DNA of 64,000 bases from an uncultured Endozoicomonas sp. Its GTDB lineage: Bacteria; Pseudomonadota; Gammaproteobacteria; Pseudomonadales; Endozoicomonadaceae. Below, piece by piece: positions 51,495 to 59,669 of the stretch; within the stretch, counting starts at the first letter, position 1, and the number at the start of each line of letters is the position of its first letter. The stretch covers positions 23,455-87,454 of the forward strand of contig NZ_CANMAO010000019.1 in assembly GCF_947495845.1 (NCBI RefSeq), read 5' to 3'. The notes under the pieces were generated by a model that did not search any database, was not told the DNA's origin, and was given only the letters and a program-made list of their open reading frames with translations. A program made the translations under genes and the position numbers.

Positions 51495-53141
51495 ATGGCC
51501 AATGTGACTTTACCTGCAAATCAAGCTTGCTCGTCTGCAGCCAAAAATCAGCATAACCCACCAAATACTCATCAAAAAAGACAAGAAAATAAAGCAATGG
51601 GCGGAAGAACGGTATCCGTTCATCAAGATAACCCAGGCTTTATAAAGAAGGGTTGTAATTCCATCTGCAATACAGTTCAGAGCGTTGTTAACTGGATCTC
51701 AATTACCTGTCGAGCTATTTATAAAACGGCCTGTGTTGCTTGCTATTTTGTGAAGCATGCTGTTTTTGGTGCTGAGTTTACCCATGAGCATTTTAAATCT
51801 TATGTGCACAATCTTGGGCCAACCTATGCCAAGTTACTTCAAACCATTGGTATGGAAGAGAATCTGGCAGAGAGCATCACCAAAAAGTTGGGAGCAACAG
51901 AAGCAGAGAGGAAAAAATGTTACGGCGTGTTGAAAGATTTTCTTGATAACAACCCACCTATGCCTCTCGCACAAGCCCAGTCCATATTAGCAAAAGAAGG
52001 ATGTAAGGATTATAAGGTTAAGAATCATTTGGCAACGGGCACTTTGGGATCCTGCTTTGAAGTGGAGAAGGATGGTAAACGTTTTGTTGCGAAGATTGTT
52101 CCTGAAGAAAAAGCAATTCAGGTTGAAGCCGGCAGAAAATCCCTCGGCATGCTGATGATGTTTAATTCAGCTATTGCTAACACGGTAAAAGAGTTTACCG
52201 ACCCATTTGTTGCAGAGTGTGATCTTTCACAGGAGAAGAGCTACCACCAACGCTTTGCCTCAGCGCTGGCAAAAACTGACACCCATGTGACACTACCAAA
52301 CGGTTTAGGTGGTTTGCCACAACCAATGACTCTCTCCTTCAAAATACCTGAGGTTATTGAGACCGGTCATAGTAAACGGGTGCTGATGATGCAGAACGTA
52401 GATGGAGGGCACACGCTGAATCAATTAACTAATCTGGACAACAGCAAGCTTCGTGCTGAAGCTTATCAGAAATGTTTAGGTGTGGTTCCATTTTCAGATC
52501 AGCTGACTCAATTCTGGTTAAAGGAATTGCATCAGAAAGGAAAGGATAAATGGACAGAGCTTAAAACCTGTGGCCTGGTTCATGGAGATTTTCACCCAGG
52601 TAATATCATGTTGAGCTTCAGGCAGGGCGGTGAGATTGATCTGTGGATTTTGGACTTTGGCAATAGTCTTGCGCTATCAGAAAAACAACGTAGCCAGTTT
52701 ACGAAAGTAGTCCAGTTGATGAGTCAACAAATAGACCCATTCAGCAAAGCGAAAATTAACGAGCGGGATATGAGTGAGTTAGTCGATGTCATCTGGAGCC
52801 AGATGGCGATCAGTCACAAAGACAAATCAGAAAAGGCAAAAAATGAGTTCAACGCTTTATTAAAGGAACAGCTAAATACACTTAATGATCCAATGGAAGT
52901 ATTGAAAAAAGCAGCAAGGACTTCAGAAGATCAAGAAAAATTAAGAAAAATGGAGAGTGATATTAAGGGACATATGGACAATCCGTGGGTTAAAAATATG
53001 TTTAGGATGTCTATTCAAAATGCTTTTGGGACTGTTTTGAGCAGTGTCTGTAAAAACATGGGCGTGGAAATCGATCCGGCATTTACCCATTTTGTGTTCT
53101 CTCACACCAGAGCGGGTATGTCGTTGGTTCCTGCGAAGTGA
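51495..53141 (+). CDS. Divergent ABC1/UbiB-fold kinase-like protein
   Basis: A 548-residue protein with a Ser/Asn/Gln-rich N-terminus (1-45) followed by an atypical kinase of the ABC1/UbiB/ADCK type. LGPTYAKLLQT (107-117) corresponds to the KxGQ motif (here K-L-L-Q); the nucleotide loop is LATGTLGSC (179-187) in place of the alanine-rich loop; K200 in FVAKI; catalytic loop HGDFHPGN (363-370); metal motif DFGN (387-390). It has no membrane helices at the C-terminus as real UbiB does, and sits far from ubi genes. AGGAG upstream. Possibly a host-directed kinase effector; the cellular role is unknown. Confidence 0.75.
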   Translation: MANVTLPANQACSSAAKNQHNPPNTHQKRQENKAMGGRTVSVHQDNPGFIKKGCNSICNTVQSVVNWISITCRAIYKTACVACYFVKHAVFGAEFTHEHFKSYVHNLGPTYAKLLQTIGMEENLAESITKKLGATEAERKKCYGVLKDFLDNNPPMPLAQAQSILAKEGCKDYKVKNHLATGTLGSCFEVEKDGKRFVAKIVPEEKAIQVEAGRKSLGMLMMFNSAIANTVKEFTDPFVAECDLSQEKSYHQRFASALAKTDTHVTLPNGLGGLPQPMTLSFKIPEVIETGHSKRVLMMQNVDGGHTLNQLTNLDNSKLRAEAYQKCLGVVPFSDQLTQFWLKELHQKGKDKWTELKTCGLVHGDFHPGNIMLSFRQGGEIDLWILDFGNSLALSEKQRSQFTKVVQLMSQQIDPFSKAKINERDMSELVDVIWSQMAISHKDKSEKAKNEFNALLKEQLNTLNDPMEVLKKAARTSEDQEKLRKMESDIKGHMDNPWVKNMFRMSIQNAFGTVLSSVCKNMGVEIDPAFTHFVFSHTRAGMSLVPAK

Positions 53142-53226
53142 GAAAGTCAGGCTAATGGCAAGGCAAGCACCAACACGCTGACGCTGCTTGGCTCTCAATG
53201 ATTGGGGTTGGTACTGGTCACTAAAG

Positions 53227-53892
53227 TTAAGCGGTCATCGCAATGACTTTAGTCACCAACTTACTGATCCCGCTGCTTACCTCACTGATTGATTGTCCCA
53301 ACATATAAGCAGGTGTCGACACCAGTCTGTTGGCTTCATCCACGACAATCTCTTCGACTGCACATACCTGATGATCAACACCCGTTTCTGCCATGGCAGA
53401 GGCTGCTGCTTCGTCATTGCCAATGGTTGCTGTCACGCCGTCAGCAAAGATACGACCTGCCATTGCAGGTGCGATGCAAATCAGCCCAACAGGTTTGCCA
53501 GCTGATGCAAAAGCCTTAATTGCAGACAACGTATCAGTCTGAACCCTGAAGCTGGCACCTTTAAAGGCAAAATCAGAAAGGTTCTTTGCTGCACCGAAAC
53601 CGCCGGGAAGAATAATGGCATCAAAGTCAGTAGCATTAAGTTCGGATAGCGGTTTGATGTTGCCTCTGGCGATTCTGGCGGCTTCCACCAGAACATTTCG
53701 CTGTTCAGTCGTTTCTTCGCCAGTGAGGTGGTTAACCACGTGGTGTTGGTTGATATCCGGAGCAAAGCATTGGTACGTGGCTCCAGCCATTTCGATGTGC
53801 AGCAGGGTTAACACGGCTTCATGAATTTCTGAGCCGTCGTAAACGCCACAGCCGGAAAGTACAATCGCGATGTTCTTCTGATGAGTACGCAT
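53227..53892 (-). CDS. elbB: ElbB, DJ-1/PfpI-family glyoxalase
   Basis: A 221-residue class I glutamine amidotransferase-like protein. The N-terminal LSGCGVYDGSEIHEAV and nucleophile-elbow GLICIAPAMAG (Cys in the middle of the protein) identify ElbB, which shows glyoxalase III activity in E. coli and was linked to isoprenoid synthesis. I start it at MRTHQKN (53892); the longer frame to 53928 reads into the palindromic element beginning at 53915. Confidence 0.92.
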   Translation of the reverse strand: MRTHQKNIAIVLSGCGVYDGSEIHEAVLTLLHIEMAGATYQCFAPDINQHHVVNHLTGEETTEQRNVLVEAARIARGNIKPLSELNATDFDAIILPGGFGAAKNLSDFAFKGASFRVQTDTLSAIKAFASAGKPVGLICIAPAMAGRIFADGVTATIGNDEAAASAMAETGVDHQVCAVEEIVVDEANRLVSTPAYMLGQSISEVSSGISKLVTKVIAMTA

Positions 53893-53914
53893 GATTTTTC
53901 CCCAGTTTTTGTTT

Positions 53915-54076
53915 AAGTACCCGATCATATGAAATCGAATATTTCTGGCTTAGTGGTTAGTTACTATGCAAGGCACATCGGAGTGAGCATAGCAGTAGCT
54001 ATGTGATCGCAGATGTAACTCTTTAGAGTGGCTGACCACTGAGTCAGAAAATATAGTTTCATATGGTTGGGCACTT
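53915..54076. repeat. Palindromic (MITE-like) element upstream of elbB
   Basis: AAGTACCCGATCATATGAAA-like left end pairs imperfectly with TTTCATATGGTTGGGCACTT at the right, with CAGAAAATAT/AATATTTCTG arms inside and a central CATAGCAGTAGCTATG stem. About 162 bp, in the divergent gap between elbB and pcnB. The centre resembles that of the element at 17059-17219, so the two may belong to one family. Confidence 0.7.
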
Positions 54077-54185
54077 ATCCGTTCGGACAAATGGAGTGAT
54101 CATAGTGACTGATGCTATGATATAGCCCGAATCTCACTTCAACCCAGTATTTTATTATGCACAGTTTATGATGCCAGGCACCGGA

Positions 54186-55637
54186 ATGTTCATGTATATC
54201 ACAGCAGCAGCTGTCATGGTGCTTGGAGGCACACTTATTTTCTGGCTCATGAGAAACAGAAAGCAGGGTAAACCCACACACTCTCATTCTGACATTGCAG
54301 GTGGTGCAGTGACTGAAGCCAGTAAAACCATTATTCCCCGGGATCATCACCCCATTTCCCGAAAGCACATCAGCGACAATGCCCTGAAGGTGGTGAACCG
54401 GCTGAACAGCCAGGGTCATGAGGCTTATCTGGTGGGTGGCTGTGTCCGGGATTTGTATCTGGATCTTCGTCCAAAAGACTTTGATGTGGCGACCAGCGCC
54501 AGTCCGGAAGAAGTGCGCGGGTTATTCCGTAACTCCCGATTGATTGGGCGACGGTTCAAATTGGTTCACGTACTCTTTGGTCGTGAAATGATTGAAGTAG
54601 CGACGTTCCGGGCGAACCATGAAAACCATCACGGTCAGGAGAAATCCCACCACTCTGATTCTGGTCGTATTCTCCGGGATAATGTTTACGGCACCATGGA
54701 AGACGACGCCATGCGCCGTGACTTTACGGTGAATGCCCTCTATTACGACAGTCGTGACTTTACAGTGGTGGATTTCTGCCGTGGTGAGGATGATATTCGT
54801 ACGGGAACGTTACGCCTGATTGGTGATCCGGTGACCCGTTATCATGAAGATCCGGTGCGAATGATTCGAGCCATTCGTTTTGCTGCCAAGCTGGATTTCA
54901 CGATCGCGCCGGAAACGGAACAGCCTATTTTCGAGTTGGGCCATTTGCTCCGGGATATTCCCTCGGCTCGCCTTTTCGATGAAGTGTTGAAGCTTTTGCA
55001 ATCGGGCAACGGTGTTCGTACGTTTGAACTGCTTCGGCAGTATCAGCTGTTTGCACCGTTGTTCCCGGCAACAGAGCATTGTTTGAACGAACAAGGTGGT
55101 AGTGTTCAAAGCCTGATCATTGAATCTCTGAAAAGTACCGACCGACGTGTTCGACAGAATCGCCCAGTGACGCCAGCGTTCCTATTTGCAGCTTTACTGT
55201 GGGCACCGATGAAAGCGTTGTCCCGTGATTTGATGGAGCAGGGCTTGCCGCCGGTGCCCGCTTTGCAACAATCCGCCATGACGGTAATTGGCAATCAGTG
55301 TAATCATACGGCGATCCCCAAACGTTTTTCCATGATGGTGCGTGATATCTGGGATCTGCAGGGACGTCTTGAGCGCCGCCAGCCAAAGCAGATTGATATC
55401 TTGCTGGAACATCCAAAGTTTCGCGCCGCTTATGACTTTCTGATTCTTAGGGAGCAGGCTGGTGAAGATCTGTCCGGAGCTGGCAAATGGTGGACCGAGA
55501 TACAGGAAGTGGATGAACACGGTCGTGTATCCATGATTCGTGGACTGACCGCGAAAGGTGCGCCAAAGTCTGGCAACAAGCGTCGGCGCCGTCGCCGGAA
55601 GCCCCGTTCTGAGCAGCAGCCTGGAGTATCTGAATGA
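54186..55637 (+). CDS. pcnB: Poly(A) polymerase I with an N-terminal membrane segment
   Basis: A 483-residue RNA-processing enzyme that adds 3' poly(A) tails to mark RNA for decay. The nucleotidyltransferase head shows YLVGGCVRD and PKDFDVATS (the catalytic D-F-D), followed by RRDFTVNALYY and the RNA-binding RFAAKLDF region, and a basic tail (KRRRRRRKP). Unlike E. coli PcnB the frame begins with a hydrophobic helix (about 1-23 from ATG 54186). A GTG at 54309 with AGGTGG upstream would give a soluble form. It overlaps folK by four bases. Confidence 0.9.
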   Translation: MFMYITAAAVMVLGGTLIFWLMRNRKQGKPTHSHSDIAGGAVTEASKTIIPRDHHPISRKHISDNALKVVNRLNSQGHEAYLVGGCVRDLYLDLRPKDFDVATSASPEEVRGLFRNSRLIGRRFKLVHVLFGREMIEVATFRANHENHHGQEKSHHSDSGRILRDNVYGTMEDDAMRRDFTVNALYYDSRDFTVVDFCRGEDDIRTGTLRLIGDPVTRYHEDPVRMIRAIRFAAKLDFTIAPETEQPIFELGHLLRDIPSARLFDEVLKLLQSGNGVRTFELLRQYQLFAPLFPATEHCLNEQGGSVQSLIIESLKSTDRRVRQNRPVTPAFLFAALLWAPMKALSRDLMEQGLPPVPALQQSAMTVIGNQCNHTAIPKRFSMMVRDIWDLQGRLERRQPKQIDILLEHPKFRAAYDFLILREQAGEDLSGAGKWWTEIQEVDEHGRVSMIRGLTAKGAPKSGNKRRRRRRKPRSEQQPGVSE

Positions 55638-56134
55638 GAACCCGAGCATACATTGCCCTTGGCAGTAATCTGGAACAACCAGAGTTGCAGCTACAAAGGG
55701 CAGTGGATGAGATAGACAGTTTGCCTTGTATTACTTTGGCTGGTTGCTCAAAACTGTATCAGAGTGATCCGGTGGGGCCTCCCGGCCAGCCGGATTATTG
55801 CAATGCTGTCATCGCTGTTGATACCACGTTGACGCCTATTGCACTGTTGGATGCCATGCAGAGTGTAGAAAACGATCATGGTCGTGTGCGATCAGAACGT
55901 TGGGGGCCGCGAACGCTGGATCTCGATATATTGCTTTATGGAAATGAAGTTGTTGAGTCGGAACGATTAACGATTCCGCACTATCAAATGCATCTTAGGA
56001 ATTTTGTATTACTGCCCCTCATGGATATTGCGCCGGAACTGGTTTTACCCAACGGTCGCAGTATTAAGATGCTAGCGGCAAAAACAGATGATGTTGGATT
56101 GAGTATTATTGCCGGGAGTTATCCTTGGCAATAA
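55634..56134 (+). CDS. folK: FolK: hydroxymethyl-dihydropterin pyrophosphokinase
   Basis: A 166-residue enzyme that transfers pyrophosphate from ATP to the pterin in folate synthesis. The start IALGSNLEQPELQLQRAV and the signature RWGPRTLDLDIL (with the metal-binding D-L-D) are characteristic. Overlaps the end of pcnB by four bases; a pcnB-folK(-panBC) arrangement is common in gammaproteobacteria. Confidence 0.95.
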   Translation: MRTRAYIALGSNLEQPELQLQRAVDEIDSLPCITLAGCSKLYQSDPVGPPGQPDYCNAVIAVDTTLTPIALLDAMQSVENDHGRVRSERWGPRTLDLDILLYGNEVVESERLTIPHYQMHLRNFVLLPLMDIAPELVLPNGRSIKMLAAKTDDVGLSIIAGSYPWQ

Positions 56135-56146
56135 TATTCTGGCCAC

Positions 56147-56791
56147 TCAGGCTTCATTGGATATTGCATTGATAAACCTGTGACGAGAATTATCGCTGTT
56201 TTGAATGAAGTTGACTTCTGTGTTGTTGATTGCTGGCTTATTATTTTTTTTGGATTGAATATGTTGGCAGTCTCTTTCAATCATTAGTCCATCAATTAAT
56301 GGTCCAACGGCTTCACCTGCTTGAATGCCTGCTAAAGAACCGAAAAACAGTCCGTTACTCGCTGCGATTAAAGGTGCGCCCGATGAACAAAGGGTGCTGG
56401 TCATGCATACTCCAGTCCCAATAATGCCGCAGGTTATCTGTTGGATTTCTTCTTTGGTGTTTTCTCTTAACCCTTTGCATTGCATGCATTGTTGGTACTC
56501 AGGCATATGAGTGCATTTTCTGTCGTGTATATGTTCCTCTGTCAGGGCGGCACAAGCATGCCCTGCATTTGCGCCAGCAATAAATCCAGATATTCCTGCT
56601 CCAACCAATGTAGTGGATTCAAACACACTTTTACTTAGCAGGCATAAGCCGGTAGCAGCAACAGCGAAGCATGATCGGAACCCCACGTCTCTGGCTTTTT
56701 CAATGATACTCTGCTTCTCTTTTATGCAATGGTGGCAAGTAGTAGAGGATGAAGGCTGATGAGGTAGAGGTTGTCTGGTTATCACTTGCAT
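56147..56791 (-). CDS. Orphan duplicated Cys-rich glycine-zipper-like protein
   Basis: A 214-residue protein that I do not recognise. It consists of two similar halves (about 19-93 and 101-175). Each starts with a CxxC (CHHC, CMQC), has further Cys, a Gly/Ala-rich hydrophobic hairpin (TLVGAGISGFIAGANAGHAC and PLIAASNGLFFGSLAGIQAG), and ends in R-[DK]-C. The hydrophobic parts could insert in a membrane. The N-terminus is Pro/Ser/Thr-rich with no signal peptide; the last 35 residues are Asn-rich. It interrupts the usual folK-panB order and is inverted relative to it, suggesting insertion. Effector role is only a guess. Confidence 0.7.
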   Translation of the reverse strand: MQVITRQPLPHQPSSSTTCHHCIKEKQSIIEKARDVGFRSCFAVAATGLCLLSKSVFESTTLVGAGISGFIAGANAGHACAALTEEHIHDRKCTHMPEYQQCMQCKGLRENTKEEIQQITCGIIGTGVCMTSTLCSSGAPLIAASNGLFFGSLAGIQAGEAVGPLIDGLMIERDCQHIQSKKNNKPAINNTEVNFIQNSDNSRHRFINAISNEA

Positions 56792-56954
56792 TAGTTCAAA
56801 CTCTTGTCTGGTCGATTATAGATGGACAAGCTATAGAGTCATCTGTTCAATTTTATCTGCTCATTTCGACACTACCTGAAGGAGCTGTAGGAACTGACAA
56901 TGGTATATTCATCTCGTATAATCCGCGGCAGTTACTAAATCAAGGTTTTTACCT

Positions 56955-57752
56955 ATGGCTAAAGTCACCTTAAGCACTCTCTTAGAGATGAAACGATCGG
57001 GTGAAAAGTTCACCTGTCTGACTGCTTACGATTCTACCCATGCTCACATAGTGAGTAGCCAGGGTGTTGACGTTATTCTGGTTGGCGACTCCCTTGGTAA
57101 TGTTTGTCAGGGCCAAACCAGCACGGTGCCGGTGACAGTCGACGACATGTGTTATCACACTCGCAATGTCAGTATGAAAGCGGGTGATGCAATGGTGATG
57201 TCTGACTTGCCTTTTGCCTCCTACACTAATGAACAACAGGCGCTGACGAATTCGACCCGTTTGATGCAGGCCGGTGCGGAAATGGTCAAGCTGGAAGGTG
57301 AAGCATGGTTAGTACCGATTGTCAGTCGTCTGCGGGAACAAGGTATTCCTTCCTGTGTGCACCTTGGTTTGACACCGCAGTCCGTTCACGTACTGGGTGG
57401 TTATAAAGTACAAGGTCGAGATCAGGCGCGTGCCAATGCCATGATCGAAGCATCTATTGCTTTGGAGAAAGCAGGTGCAGCGATGCTGTTACTGGAATGT
57501 GTTCCTTCAGCCCTTGCCAGAGAAATCACTCGTGCGGTTCAAATTCCGGTCATTGGTATTGGTGCCGGTGCGGACACGGATGGTCAGGTGCTGGTCATTT
57601 ACGACATGCTGGATATGACGCCGGGTCGTAAGCCAAAATTTGTGAAAAACTTTATGGCTGCTAGTGAAGGCTCTGTTCAACAGGCTGTTGCTGCATACGT
57701 AAAAGAAGTTAAAGATGGTACCTTCCCGGGTCCGGAACATGGATTTGAGTAA
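56955..57752 (+). CDS. panB: PanB: ketopantoate hydroxymethyltransferase
   Basis: A 265-residue enzyme that makes ketopantoate from alpha-ketoisovalerate and methylene-THF, the first step of pantothenate synthesis. LTAYDSTHAHIVSSQGVDVILVGDSLGN (about 21-48) includes the Mg-binding DS, and VHLGLTPQSV and IGIGAG follow in order. Length is standard. It begins the panB-panC operon. Confidence 0.96.
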   Translation: MAKVTLSTLLEMKRSGEKFTCLTAYDSTHAHIVSSQGVDVILVGDSLGNVCQGQTSTVPVTVDDMCYHTRNVSMKAGDAMVMSDLPFASYTNEQQALTNSTRLMQAGAEMVKLEGEAWLVPIVSRLREQGIPSCVHLGLTPQSVHVLGGYKVQGRDQARANAMIEASIALEKAGAAMLLLECVPSALAREITRAVQIPVIGIGAGADTDGQVLVIYDMLDMTPGRKPKFVKNFMAASEGSVQQAVAAYVKEVKDGTFPGPEHGFE

Positions 57753-57756
57753 CGTC

Positions 57757-58611
57757 ATGCAAACCGTACATTCTATTGCCGAAGTTCAGGATATTATCAG
57801 TGTCCGCCGATCCGAAGGGCTTCGAATTGGTTTTGTGCCAACCATGGGGAATCTCCACGGTGGTCACCTGACTCTGGTTGAGCAAGCCAAGCAGCATTGT
57901 GATTTCGTGGTGGTCAGCATTTATGTGAACCCACTGCAGTTTGGGCCGAATGAAGATTACGATTCGTACCCGAGAACCATGGAGCAGGATCAGCAGCTGC
58001 TGATTGAACATGGTGTGGATCTTCTGTACGCAGCCAGCACCACAGAAATTTATCCGGAAGGCAGTGAAAATCATACGCATGTCAGTGTGGAAGTGTTGGA
58101 TGGCATGCACTGCGGTATGAGTCGCCCGGGTTTCTTCCGTGGTATTGCCACGGTAGTGACCAAGCTGTTCAACATCGTTCGCCCGGATGTGGCTGTATTT
58201 GGGGAGAAAGATTTCCAGCAGCTCACCATTATCCGCAAAATGGTGAAGGATATGTGCATGCCGGTGGATATTCTTGGTGCGCCTATTGCCCGTGAAGAAA
58301 CTGGTCTGGCGATGAGCTCGCGTAATGGTTATCTGAGCCGGGAAGAGCGGGAAGATATTGCACCCACTCTGTACCAGTGTTTGTTGGCGGCAAAAGAAGC
58401 TATTCAAGCGGGCGAAAGTGATTTTGATCTCCTGCGCAGGGATGCTTTTGCCAAAATGGCGCAGGCTGGCTTTAAGCCAGACTATTTTAATATCTGCAAT
58501 ACCGAAACCCTGCTGCCAGCCACCCACAATGAGAAATCTCTGGTGATTTTGGCCGCAGGCTTTCTGGGTAAAGCGCGCTTGATTGATAATATTTATTTTG
58601 AGCGAGACTAA
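57757..58611 (+). CDS. panC: PanC: pantothenate synthetase
   Basis: A 284-residue ligase joining pantoate and beta-alanine with ATP. PTMGNLHGGHLTLV (H-x-G-H type ATP motif) and FGEKDFQQLTIIRKM are diagnostic. I start at the ATG at 57757, just after the panB stop; an ATG at 57739 and the open frame from 57715 would overlap panB. A strong hairpin terminator follows. Confidence 0.94.
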   Translation: MQTVHSIAEVQDIISVRRSEGLRIGFVPTMGNLHGGHLTLVEQAKQHCDFVVVSIYVNPLQFGPNEDYDSYPRTMEQDQQLLIEHGVDLLYAASTTEIYPEGSENHTHVSVEVLDGMHCGMSRPGFFRGIATVVTKLFNIVRPDVAVFGEKDFQQLTIIRKMVKDMCMPVDILGAPIAREETGLAMSSRNGYLSREEREDIAPTLYQCLLAAKEAIQAGESDFDLLRRDAFAKMAQAGFKPDYFNICNTETLLPATHNEKSLVILAAGFLGKARLIDNIYFERD

Positions 58612-58628
58612 TTGACGCTAATGGTTTC

Positions 58629-58660
58629 AACCACCTGCTACCCTTCGGTAGCAGGTGGTT
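58629..58660. terminator. Bidirectional terminator between panC and the DUF2835 gene
   Basis: AACCACCTGCTACC pairs perfectly over 14 bases with GGTAGCAGGTGGTT around a CTTC loop (UUCG-type closing). Its right arm touches the stop codon of the convergent gene. It lacks a long T run but the stem is very stable. Confidence 0.8.
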
Positions 58661-58877
58661 ATAGTCGGATTAAATCCACCATCTTCCCATCATCACGGTA
58701 CGAAATCTGAAAACGACCGTAGATGCCTTCTCGGGTCACGAATTTCACCATTATATCGTAGGGAATACTCATCGTCTGGCCGCACTCGGTGCGCACTTTG
58801 ACGGAGGATTTTGTGCCCTTATAAAAGTCGAGTACCTGCTCAGAATTGAGTCTGACTGAAAACACGGCCTTATGCAT
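58659..58877 (-). CDS. DUF2835 family small protein
   Basis: A 72-residue protein matching DUF2835 from its layout: beta strand, LDFYKGTKSSVKV, then IPYDIMVKFVTREGIYGRFQ and a terminal R-L. No signal peptide. The family is conserved in marine gammaproteobacteria and pseudomonads but undescribed. Convergent with panC, divergent from the ygfB gene. Confidence 0.8.
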   Translation of the reverse strand: MHKAVFSVRLNSEQVLDFYKGTKSSVKVRTECGQTMSIPYDIMVKFVTREGIYGRFQISYRDDGKMVDLIRL

Positions 58878-59058
58878 GGTTCAAACCTTTGTATCTATTG
58901 TACTAATTCCAAATTAACTACTTTTTATTGTAGCAATCATTTTATAGACGATTTTTCATCTTTTTGTGTCGGAACAAACCCTCTCTTCTATAGAGTTGTT
59001 CAGGCAGAATGGAAGTCTGATATTATTCCGGAATACAGAATCAGGAACCTTAACCATT

Positions 59059-59649
59059 ATGACCACTTCCTCCGGAGAATCCGCAGTCTCTTTCAGTGAG
59101 CTTGCCAATCGGCTTCTTGCTCTGGGGGAGCACAGCCATCCATCTGAAATACATGGCAATTTGTGCGGACTGATTTCCGCCGGTGGCCGCCCGGAATTGC
59201 CACACTGGCTGCGTCAGCTCGAAGAGCAAATGGGGGATAAATCCCTCGATGAAGCGTCAAAGCAGCTGCTGAGCCAGTTGTATCAAAATACGATCAACGA
59301 TCTTGAATCCGGCAATCTGGCAACGGCTATTTTGCTACCGGACGATGAGGAAACTCTGGCTCAGAGGACCGAAGCCCTGGGTTCATGGTGTCAGTCATTT
59401 ATCTCAGGTTTTGGGCAAGGTCTGGGTAAACAGCCTGTTAGCGAGATGGTGGAAGAAATCCTCAGGGATTTTGCCGAAATTTCCATGATCGAAGCGGACG
59501 AAGAAAGCGAAGAGTCGGAAGTGCTGTTTGTGGAAGTCAGCGAATTTGTACGGCTGGCCTGGTTAAATATTTTCGTCGAAGTATGTGTTCAGCCCGCTGC
59601 CCAGGACAAGAGTCAGGGCAACAATAAAGCGAAAAACACAGTTCACTAA
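59059..59649 (+). CDS. YgfB/YecA (UPF0149) family protein
   Basis: About 196 residues from the ATG at 59059 (AGGA upstream). It contains the UPF0149 motif GNLCGLIS, plus the later SWCQSFISGFG and the acidic DFAEISMIEADEES tail region. A longer open frame from 58966 lacks a ribosome site. As in other gammaproteobacteria it lies directly upstream of ubiH, here without the usual intervening pepP. In Pseudomonas YgfB influences ampDh3 regulation; function here is not known. Confidence 0.9.
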   Translation: MTTSSGESAVSFSELANRLLALGEHSHPSEIHGNLCGLISAGGRPELPHWLRQLEEQMGDKSLDEASKQLLSQLYQNTINDLESGNLATAILLPDDEETLAQRTEALGSWCQSFISGFGQGLGKQPVSEMVEEILRDFAEISMIEADEESEESEVLFVEVSEFVRLAWLNIFVEVCVQPAAQDKSQGNNKAKNTVH

Positions 59650-59669
59650 CGCTATCTGGTGGCCGCTTT

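Noticed and set aside
51495..53141. Housekeeping ubiB
   Set aside because: The KxGQ and Ala-rich loops are altered, the C-terminal helices are missing and no ubiE/ubiJ neighbours exist.
57709..58527. 272-residue minus-strand frame opposite panC
   Set aside because: panC is unambiguous; the antisense frame has no family motif.
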